A DNA stretch of 64,000 nucleotides from SHLQ01 sp047638715 (GTDB taxonomy: Bacteria; Actinomycetota; Acidimicrobiia; Acidimicrobiales; SHLQ01): the NCBI GenBank assembly GCA_047638715.1, contig JBLIMK010000006.1:5158-69157 (forward strand), read 5' to 3'. The notes below the pieces were generated by a model. That model was not told the DNA's origin and searched no databases. It was given only the letters and a program-made list of their open reading frames with translations. Positions 43,513-50,688 of this stretch are shown piece by piece. Each line of letters opens with the position of its first letter. Positions within the stretch are counted from its first letter, which is position 1. The position numbers and the translations under genes are program-made.

Positions 43513-45585
43513 TCAAAAACGTCGCTCGCAGCTCACTTTTTGCCCGCCAGCACAGAAATCCTTCATCGGCCCGCCATCGAGGCGGTCGATGCCGAGTCCA
43601 CCACGAATGTGATCGACACCATTGCCGCCGCCGATCTGATCTCGGCCGCTATTCCCGAACAACCAATCCCAACCCTCGCCGCCGGTGATGACATCGTTTC
43701 CGGCGCCACCGCGGATCCGGTCGGCATCTGGGCCGCCACGAATCTCATCGTTTCCGGCGCCTGCATAGATCTGGTCGCGACCAGCGCCACCGAGGATGAT
43801 GTCGTTTCCTTGGAGTCCACAGATGAGGTCGTCGCCAGCGAGGGCGTCGATGAAGTTTGCCGTCGACGTGCCAATGATGACGTCGTCACCGTTGGTCGGC
43901 AGCTGCCCTTTCGCGAAGTCGACCGTCACGGGGATACCAGCGCACGTGCGAGAACCAGGGCTTGTGTTCGGCGCTGCTGCGAGTGCTGCGAGCAGGCCAG
44001 CCTTCGTCTGCTCCTTACACGCCGCGCTTCCCTTCACAATCTGAACACGGCGATCGATGCCAGGAACAGTGCACGTTGAATACGAACCATCGGGCCACCG
44101 GATCTCGACCGGCGCAACTTCTGTGCTTGGACCCAGGCCAACGTGCAACGTACGGCCATCTTGAGATCGGTGATATCGGTGTCCGGTCTCGCGGACTTGC
44201 CAATCGCTGGCACCGACGAAGAGCTGTGCGCCCATGGCGTCAGGGTTCGAGCCGACGAGGTCGATCTCGAGCCAGTGATTTCCAGAGCCCTTCTTATTCG
44301 TCAAGACGTGATCGACCGCTCGATCGAAGTCGTAGCCGTTGCCGATGATCGCATCCATCCAGCCATCGGCATTGATGTCGGCAACCACGATGGCGCCAGC
44401 GGTTTGCGCTGGCGCTGTTGCTGTTGTAGCCGGCAACACTCCGGTGCCGCCGTCGGAGAAGTTGCCTTCGCCGTCGTTCAGCAGCAAGACATTTCGGAGC
44501 TGACCCTCTTGTCTCTGGGTGCAGCCAGCGAGAATGTCGAGGTCGCCATCGTTGTCGAAGTCGGCCGCCGCACCTGAGCGGCAATTGTCGAGATCCGCGC
44601 TCATGGGAAGCGATACGGTGCGCCCGTTCCCCGCCGCGGTTACTTCATGTGCCGTGACAGGCCAGTTCCCGGCACTGTTGGACTCGCTTCCATTGAAGAC
44701 GATGAACTCGGGGTGAAGGTCGCCGTCGAAGTCACCGACGAGCACCTCGCGAATGGGCAAGGTTTCGTCTCTGCGCTGAATAGCTGGATTCGAGGGTTCG
44801 GCCATGGAACCGCCACCGACCGCCATCGAGTCCTTTGCGAGGGTGAACACGTCGTGCGTCACGATGATGTTGGAAGTGGCTGGCCCGGTCGAGGTCAGCT
44901 GGGCGATTCGGACGTGGGCATCGGTAATGATCTGTCCGGGGTCGGGAACCTTGGACCATGTGGTTCCGTCGCCGTTGTTGAGGTAGACCTCACTCGGCTT
45001 GAGCTGTCGTTCACCTTGTGGCACGGGGTCCGAACGCAGGTCGAGGTTCGTGATGAGCACGTCCATGTCGCCATCGTTGTCGTAATCGAAGAACAGCGGC
45101 TGCCGGCCGCGGCCGAAGATGTCCTTGAGTGCGCCGGCGTCGACGAACTGAAGCGTGCCACCGTCGTTGCGAAACAAACGATTGTTGTTGTTGCGACCCG
45201 AGACCTCCAAGAGGTCTTCATCGCCGTCGCCGTCGATGTCGGAGAATGCAACGCCATGGGTGTCGGGGCCCTGGTCTTCTGGATCGCCAGATTGAAACGC
45301 AGTTCTCGTGCTGGTCCCCGAGGAGAGGTCGATGATGGCTTCGGACATGCTGCCGTGGTTGTTGTTCCACACGTCGACACCCGGACCGCCGAGATCCTCG
45401 GTAATGCCCAGACCCCAGGCCGGCGAATCGTTGAACCCGATACCGGACGGAAGGTCGCTCACCGCGAAACCCTGCCAACCCGCGGCGTCGGCCGAGTCTC
45501 CGCTGGTGACGGGGACGGCAATAGCTGCGGCAAACACCGCGATAACCACCCATACCCGACCGGCTTTGGTCGTCCTAGTCAACAT
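43513..45585 (-). CDS. Secreted FG-GAP/UnbV (CRTAC1-like) propeller protein with RTX repeat C-terminus, copy 1
   Basis: The protein has 690 residues. After a signal peptide (VIAVFAAAIAVPV...SADA) come FG-GAP/VCBS blades with Ca-binding DIDGDGDED, DYDNDGDMD, DFDNDGDLD and DINADGWMD loops. An ASPIC/UnbV domain near residues 440-530 reads GNHWLEIDLVGS, GHRYHRSQD and IRWPDGSYS. The last 143 residues are a Cys-bracketed RTX cassette (CAGIPVT to VSCERRF). No enzymatic residues are evident. Related proteins act in adhesion or as extracellular scaffolds; the role here is unknown. A GAGGAA site 5 nt before the start fixes it. It lies between the dehydrogenase and its own paralogue, all on the minus strand. 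Confidence 0.83.
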   Translation of the reverse strand: MLTRTTKAGRVWVVIAVFAAAIAVPVTSGDSADAAGWQGFAVSDLPSGIGFNDSPAWGLGITEDLGGPGVDVWNNNHGSMSEAIIDLSSGTSTRTAFQSGDPEDQGPDTHGVAFSDIDGDGDEDLLEVSGRNNNNRLFRNDGGTLQFVDAGALKDIFGRGRQPLFFDYDNDGDMDVLITNLDLRSDPVPQGERQLKPSEVYLNNGDGTTWSKVPDPGQIITDAHVRIAQLTSTGPATSNIIVTHDVFTLAKDSMAVGGGSMAEPSNPAIQRRDETLPIREVLVGDFDGDLHPEFIVFNGSESNSAGNWPVTAHEVTAAGNGRTVSLPMSADLDNCRSGAAADFDNDGDLDILAGCTQRQEGQLRNVLLLNDGEGNFSDGGTGVLPATTATAPAQTAGAIVVADINADGWMDAIIGNGYDFDRAVDHVLTNKKGSGNHWLEIDLVGSNPDAMGAQLFVGASDWQVRETGHRYHRSQDGRTLHVGLGPSTEVAPVEIRWPDGSYSTCTVPGIDRRVQIVKGSAACKEQTKAGLLAALAAAPNTSPGSRTCAGIPVTVDFAKGQLPTNGDDVIIGTSTANFIDALAGDDLICGLQGNDIILGGAGRDQIYAGAGNDEIRGGPDADRIRGGAGNDVITGGEGWDWLFGNSGRDQIGGGNGVDHIRGGLGIDRLDGGPMKDFCAGGQKVSCERRF

Positions 45586-45590
45586 TACAA

Positions 45591-45596
45591 TTCCTC
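45591..45596 (-). promoter_or_regulatory. Ribosome binding site GAGGAA of the FG-GAP/UnbV gene copy 1
   Basis: GAGGAA on the minus strand lies 5 nt before ATG 45585, so this gene has a normal leader unlike the dehydrogenase next to it. Confidence 0.6.
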
Positions 45597-45719
45597 GCCA
45601 TTCGCGTCAGCGAAGTTCGGGTACGCCTCGAGCTTCGAAACACGCACTGAGCCGAGAGTAGAACGAAACATCACATTTTGTCACTGCCAAATGGCCCAAG
45701 TCACCCAAGAAAACAGCAA

Positions 45720-45748
45720 AGCGCCGGCCACAAGACGTGACCGGCGCT
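45720..45748 (-). terminator. Rho-independent terminator after FG-GAP/UnbV copy 2
   Basis: A 12-bp stem (AGCGCCGGTCAC with GTGGCCGGCGCT, one G-T pair) with a 5-nt loop is followed on the minus strand by TTTGCTGTTTTC. It lies 47 bp after the stop at 45795 and separates the two paralogues. Confidence 0.8.
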
Positions 45749-45794
45749 GCTCACTCACTTCACGCCCCCGCCGGGGCGAACTACACAAAGTTGG

Positions 45795-48146
45795 TTAGAG
45801 GCCAAAGACCCCGGTTTCGCAGTTCACACGAGTCTCGATCACTCCACCCGGATCGGTCAACGTGCAACCGTCGAACTGGGGCCCACCGTCCATTGTGTCG
45901 ATCCAGGCACCGCCGCGAAGAACGTCGTCGCCCTCCTCGCCGAACAACTGATCACGACCCAAGTTGCCAAACAGTTCATCGGCAAACTTCCCGCCACGCA
46001 GGACGTCATTGCCGTTACCACCAGCAATTCGATCCTTGCCATTGCCGCCGCTCATGGTGTCGACACCATCGCCACCCTGGATACGGTCGTTGCCGTTATC
46101 ACCGTTGATGGTGTCGTTGCCTGAGCCACCCACGAGTCGGTCATTTCCAGTTCCACCGTTGATGATGTCATTACCGAGGCCCGCAAAGATCTTGTCGAAC
46201 CCGTCACCACCATTGATGGTGTCGTCACCCTGCAACGAACAGATCGTGTCGTTGCCAGCAAGGCCGTTGATGACATCGTTGCCCGAAGTGCCACGAATGA
46301 TGTCGTCGCCCGCGGTAGGCGCCTCACCCTTGGACAGATCGACCGTGACCTCGAGATTGTTGCAAATCAGTGGTGGAACGAGTGGCGAGGTGTCAGGTAT
46401 TCCGTCCACCGCAGCCATCAGCCCAGACTTGGTCTGGGAAACACAATCGTTGCTTCCCTGGGTGACCGTGATCGTCTGGTTGATGCCCGCCACAGCGCAA
46501 CGCTCGAATGTGCCGTCTGGCCACATGATCTCAAGCGGAGCGATAGCGGTCTGGTCGGCGAGGCCGAAGTGCAGCGACTTCATGTCCTGTCCACGATGCA
46601 CCCGGTGACCAGTCTCTCGGACCTGCCACTTGTCGGTACCAGCGAACACCTGAGCGCCCATGACGTCAGGGTTCGAACCAACGAGGTCGACCTTGAGCCA
46701 GTTGTTGACGCCACCGTCGTTCAAGAAGATGAAATCTTCGCCGGCTTGGCTGTCATAACCGCCACCCACGTAGGTGTCGATCCAACCGTCGTCATTGAAG
46801 TCGGCGGTAATCGCAACGGTGGCGGTCCCGAGTGCTGCAGTGGCAGGCACGAGTGACGCAGTACCGATGGTGAAGTTGCCCGCTCCGTCGTTGAGCAAGA
46901 TGACGTTCTGGGTCTGGCCGCTCTCTACCATCGTGCAGCCGCCGAAGATGTCGATGTCGGCGTCGTTGTCGTAGTCGGCGAGCGCCACGGTGCGGCAGTT
47001 GTCGACACGATCATCATTGGGAAGGATGTCGACTACGGCTTCCGAGACCAACGAACTTGTCGAGACCTGACCAATACCGAGGGGAAGTTCACCCTCGAGA
47101 TCGGGGACACCATCACCAATGGGGTCGCCAGGTTGCGGTTCTCCCTCAGCGGGTGGATCCTCTCCCTCTCCGGGCTCCGGCACAGTTGCGCCGACATCGT
47201 CGGTCGCTAGGAAGTCGTCCTGACGGGCCACAATCCATTCCGGCATGAGGTCGCCGTCGAGGTCGCCGAGTGCGATGTCACGCATGTTGCTTGCGTTGTC
47301 GTCAACACCCAACGTCTGATTCACGGGGTTCGCCGAAGCGATCAGCGTTGCTGAACCGGTCTGCACCGTGTCGATCGCGAAAGAGAAAGAGTTTGACGTA
47401 ACGATGACCGGGGTTTCACCAGGACCGGTGGTGGTGAGGTGCGCGTAACGCACACTTTCGTCGGTGATGACCGTGGTCGGGTCAGCGACCTTCGTCCATG
47501 ACGTTCCATCGCCGTCATTGAGGAAGAGCTCGGAAGGACGAAGGATCGTAGGATCGTTTTCATCCATGCCGTCAGGGGTCAAGAACTGGCGATCGAGGTT
47601 GACGATGAGCGCGTCCATGTCGCCGTCGTCGTCGATATCGACCATCAAGACCGTGCGACCCCGGCCGAGGTTGTCCTCGAGCCCGTGGCCTGTGATGGCT
47701 CCGAGGTCTCCGATATTTGCGGGATCGTTGATAAAGACGCGGGTGTCGTGCGCGCGACCGGACGTCTCGACGAGGTCGTCGTCGCCATCGCCGTCGATGT
47801 CGGAGAATGCAGCGCCATGGCTGTCGAAGCCACCAGCAGCCTGGATGGCATCAGCGAACACGCCGGCCGTTGGTTCCCAGTCGACCAGCCATTCCGACTT
47901 CTCGGCGTGGTTGCTGACAAAAAGATCGGTGCCGGGGCCGCCGAGATCGTTTGTCGTGGCTGCGGTGAACGCAGGGCTGTTGTTCGTCCCGTCTGGGTTT
48001 GCCGAGGCGAGACCAGATGGGACCGAGGTTGCCGAGAACCCGTTCCATATTCCGACCGCACCGGCCTGTGTCGTAGATATGGGTGCAGCGACAGTCGCTG
48101 CCACCAGAGCCATACCCAAAAAAGCATGTTTCAACTTGCGTCGCAT
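45795..48146 (-). CDS. Secreted FG-GAP/UnbV (CRTAC1-like) propeller protein with RTX repeat C-terminus, copy 2
   Basis: The protein has 783 residues from ATG 48146. It follows the same plan as the neighbouring copy: a signal peptide (FLGMALVAATVAAPIS), then DIDGDGDDD, DIDDDGDMD, DYDNDADID and DFNDDGWID loops of FG-GAP blades. The UnbV segment reads NWLKVDLVGSNPDVMGAQVF, with GHRVHRGQD and IMWPDGTFE. A 189-residue Cys-bracketed RTX cassette (CNNLEVT to RVNCETG) ends the protein. An insertion of about 60 residues rich in Pro, Glu and Gly (VPEPGEGEDPPAEGEPQPG) distinguishes it. GGGGTT precedes the start, with a TACGAT box about 35 nt before it. It probably arose by tandem duplication. Confidence 0.83.
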   Translation of the reverse strand: MRRKLKHAFLGMALVAATVAAPISTTQAGAVGIWNGFSATSVPSGLASANPDGTNNSPAFTAATTNDLGGPGTDLFVSNHAEKSEWLVDWEPTAGVFADAIQAAGGFDSHGAAFSDIDGDGDDDLVETSGRAHDTRVFINDPANIGDLGAITGHGLEDNLGRGRTVLMVDIDDDGDMDALIVNLDRQFLTPDGMDENDPTILRPSELFLNDGDGTSWTKVADPTTVITDESVRYAHLTTTGPGETPVIVTSNSFSFAIDTVQTGSATLIASANPVNQTLGVDDNASNMRDIALGDLDGDLMPEWIVARQDDFLATDDVGATVPEPGEGEDPPAEGEPQPGDPIGDGVPDLEGELPLGIGQVSTSSLVSEAVVDILPNDDRVDNCRTVALADYDNDADIDIFGGCTMVESGQTQNVILLNDGAGNFTIGTASLVPATAALGTATVAITADFNDDGWIDTYVGGGYDSQAGEDFIFLNDGGVNNWLKVDLVGSNPDVMGAQVFAGTDKWQVRETGHRVHRGQDMKSLHFGLADQTAIAPLEIMWPDGTFERCAVAGINQTITVTQGSNDCVSQTKSGLMAAVDGIPDTSPLVPPLICNNLEVTVDLSKGEAPTAGDDIIRGTSGNDVINGLAGNDTICSLQGDDTINGGDGFDKIFAGLGNDIINGGTGNDRLVGGSGNDTINGDNGNDRIQGGDGVDTMSGGNGKDRIAGGNGNDVLRGGKFADELFGNLGRDQLFGEEGDDVLRGGAWIDTMDGGPQFDGCTLTDPGGVIETRVNCETGVFGL

Positions 48147-48410
48147 AAATAACCCCAATCAATTACGTCGTGTAGAACGAATCGTAGAATTCCTATGACC
48201 GGCCCGCCTGGGCAGTGTGGCTCATCCTCACCTCGAATGTTGGTCACATCGATTCGACGGGCACTGCTTCGTTCCCCTTCATGTTGGTTCGGAAAACGTC
48301 CGTGGTGTGGGACCATTTGACTTCACTACTCAGATGCCGATGATGAACCCACGCGCGCCACGGGTCGCCCAAGACGCGAGCCGCTGTGCCCCAGGAGAAC
48401 TCCCGATCGA

Positions 48411-49718
48411 ATGAAAAGCCTGCTCACCAAGCTTCGAGCGATGGACCGCCAACAATTCGAGACGCTGTTCACGAGTTCGGCGTTTCTCGTCACGAACGGT
48501 CTGCTCTTCGTCAATATGTTCTTGTTGGCCACGGCCCTTGGCGACGATGGCCGTGGCGCGGTTGCCGCGGCGTACGGAAATACCGTGGTAATCGGTTGGG
48601 CTTTTCAAATCGGCGTTCCCGCAGCCGCCGGCTATTTCGCTAAGGACGTCGACAACCGACGGGTGGCGATGTCGGCGTGGACAATGATGGTGATGGGAGC
48701 TATTCCGGTTGCGCTCCTGATGATTCCTTTCTATCTCTGGCAGCTCGGCGGCAAATCGTTCACCGAGGGCGGCGAATCGCTGCAGCGCTGGTACTTGGCC
48801 TTCATCGTCCTGCAGCTCTTCAACGGACCGTTCCTCTCCGCGATCTTCTGGCTCCGAGGAATCGGCAATACCGTTCGATTCAATGCCCTGCTCGCGTTGC
48901 CACAGGTGCTCATCACGTTTGGCTACCTGGTGCTGTTCATCAGCGGCAAGATGACCGTGAACTCAGCGCTGACGTCGACCTTCATCATGTTGAGCATCGG
49001 CTGGATCGTGGGACTGACCGCCACAAAGTCGTGGCCTGGCCGCGGTTTCTCGAAAGGCACCTTCACCGAGATTCGCCAATACGGCCTGCGGGCCTGGGTC
49101 GGCAACCTCTCGTTCTTCGTCAGCCTCCGAATTGACCAACTTCTTCTCGTGAATTTTGTCGACCTGTCCGAGCTCGGCGTGTACGCGGTTGCGGCCGCCA
49201 TCTCGACGCTGTCTGGCCCGATCGCGCGCGGCGCAGCTCAAGCCGTGCTTCCCTTCGTTCGAAACGCCAAGAGCGACGACGAACGGATCTCGCGTATCAC
49301 CGCATCGCTTCGTCACGTAAGCATGCTGTCGTTCTCGATCCTCGGAGCCATGGCGCTGACGGCATGGTGGATCATTCCCTTCGTGCTCGGCGACAACTTC
49401 GGTGCATCCGTGCGACCACTCATGATCCTTCTCCCAGGTGCGTGGGCGACCGATGTCAACCAGGTGCTCACGACAGCGCTCTCGTCCTTCAACCGACCCG
49501 AGGAAGCGTCGAAGGCCCAGGTCGCGTCGGCCATCGCTACCGCGATTGGCCTCATCACCCTCCTTTCCCCTTACGGAATCGTCGGTGCCGCCATCACGAC
49601 GACCGTGTCTTATTGGGTCGGTCTCATCGTTAGCTACTATTACTGGCGGCGACTTCTTGGTCAGGTCCACCGCGGTGAAGCGACCGGCCATACCCAGCAG
49701 ATCGAAGAACCTGCCTGA
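48411..49718 (+). CDS. Wzx-type polysaccharide flippase, copy 2
   Basis: The protein has 435 residues and about 12 hydrophobic helices of the MOP exporter fold. The N-terminus FLVTNGLLFVNMFLLATALGDDGRGAVAAAY has the same helix 1-turn pattern as copy 1. LSFFVSLRIDQLLLVNFVDLSELGVYAVAAAIS in the middle matches the helix 7 region (compare LDQLLLGSVAGSGELGLYAVA of copy 1). It would flip lipid-linked repeats for the plus-strand locus. It heads that locus, with AGGAGA 12 nt upstream, and its stop overlaps the Wzz-like start by one base. Confidence 0.82.
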   Translation: MKSLLTKLRAMDRQQFETLFTSSAFLVTNGLLFVNMFLLATALGDDGRGAVAAAYGNTVVIGWAFQIGVPAAAGYFAKDVDNRRVAMSAWTMMVMGAIPVALLMIPFYLWQLGGKSFTEGGESLQRWYLAFIVLQLFNGPFLSAIFWLRGIGNTVRFNALLALPQVLITFGYLVLFISGKMTVNSALTSTFIMLSIGWIVGLTATKSWPGRGFSKGTFTEIRQYGLRAWVGNLSFFVSLRIDQLLLVNFVDLSELGVYAVAAAISTLSGPIARGAAQAVLPFVRNAKSDDERISRITASLRHVSMLSFSILGAMALTAWWIIPFVLGDNFGASVRPLMILLPGAWATDVNQVLTTALSSFNRPEEASKAQVASAIATAIGLITLLSPYGIVGAAITTTVSYWVGLIVSYYYWRRLLGQVHRGEATGHTQQIEEPA

Positions 49719-50635
49719 TGCACATACATCGCGACGTTCTGAAGATGACGCTCCGCCCGGTCTGGGTGTCGCTGATCGCGTTGTCGATCCTGAGTGCCGC
49801 AGGCGCGGCATTGTGGGTCGGGCTGCAACAAGATGCCGGCGAGACCTCGACCACATATGTCTTCGCCCGGCGTGTCGGTTATCTCAACCGTCCACTGCCG
49901 ATCCTCGACGACCATCTCAACGAAATTGTCAACTCGGTCGAGTTCCCCGAAGTCTTCGCTCGAATCGAAGAACGGCTCCTGCTGCGCGCCGAGGGCGACT
50001 ATGACCTCGCAATCGGCGTCGTCGATGACGCCGACTCCGTCGTAGAGATCGTGGTTCGAACGAAGGGCTCCGGCGACGCAGATCGAATTTCGCGAATCGT
50101 CGCTGAAGAGATGGTCGACTTCGTGCTCAGCACACAAGACCAGACGATCGTGGCTGAGATCGATGATCTCGAACGCGAGATCATTCGCTTGGAAGACGAC
50201 CAGGCGCGGCTCATCGCTCTCGCCAGTGGCATTCCGCCGACGACCGCTCGAACTGCTCTCGAACAGCAACTCATCGGTATTCGAGCCGCCACAGATGACG
50301 CTCCGGTCGGGACCCTCGAAGGCCAGGTACAACAGCGGCTGGCGAGCATCGAACCGCTCGCCAATGACTATCGACGCAACACTGCTTCGCTCGGCGCCCT
50401 AAAAAGGCGCCGCGCTCAATCGGTTGTGGAACGATCCGATATTTCGGCATCTCAAGCCTCCGTCAACCAAGAGTGGTATCGCTCAATCACGCCGGTCGAG
50501 TCAACGTCGAATGTGCCCGTTGCAATCGCTATGGCCTTTACGGCAGCCATTCCTGCGGCTGTTGCATCGAGCGGTCTGGTGGGAATCAACCTCAACCGGC
50601 GCCTGACCAGACGCGAACGATTCGCTGGGGCTTAA
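49718..50635 (+). CDS. Wzz-like chain-length/co-polymerase protein, copy 1
   Basis: The protein has 305 residues. A first membrane segment (VWVSLIALSILSAAGAALWVGL) is near residue 15. About 220 extracytoplasmic residues follow, with a long coiled coil (IVAEIDDLEREIIRLEDDQARLIALA), and a second membrane segment (VPVAIAMAFTAAIPAAVASSGLVG) is near the end. Two helices around a coiled-coil loop is the Wzz/PCP topology that sets chain length of Wzy-made polymers. There is no C-terminal kinase domain. It is coupled to wzx by TGATG. Confidence 0.75.
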   Translation: MHIHRDVLKMTLRPVWVSLIALSILSAAGAALWVGLQQDAGETSTTYVFARRVGYLNRPLPILDDHLNEIVNSVEFPEVFARIEERLLLRAEGDYDLAIGVVDDADSVVEIVVRTKGSGDADRISRIVAEEMVDFVLSTQDQTIVAEIDDLEREIIRLEDDQARLIALASGIPPTTARTALEQQLIGIRAATDDAPVGTLEGQVQQRLASIEPLANDYRRNTASLGALKRRRAQSVVERSDISASQASVNQEWYRSITPVESTSNVPVAIAMAFTAAIPAAVASSGLVGINLNRRLTRRERFAGA

Positions 50636-50674
50636 CCCGCGCTCGTCCGGCCGGACGAGACTGCGCTGGCCGAG

Positions 50675-50680
50675 TATCCT
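50675..50680 (+). promoter_or_regulatory. -10 box TATCCT before the BNR-propeller lipoprotein gene
   Basis: TATCCT ends 8 nt before ATG 50689 and rejects the much longer upstream frame; the transcript would be leaderless. Confidence 0.5.
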
Positions 50681-50688
50681 CCCACAAC

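Noticed and set aside
33362..48146. Type I secretion of the RTX proteins
   Set aside because: All five have N-terminal Sec signal peptides and no HlyB/HlyD-type genes are in the window, so Gram-negative-style RTX export is not supported.
50473..50688. Upstream 72 codons of the BNR-propeller frame
   Set aside because: They overlap the Wzz-like gene and lack features; the lipoprotein signal begins at ATG 50689 with a promoter box 8 nt before it.
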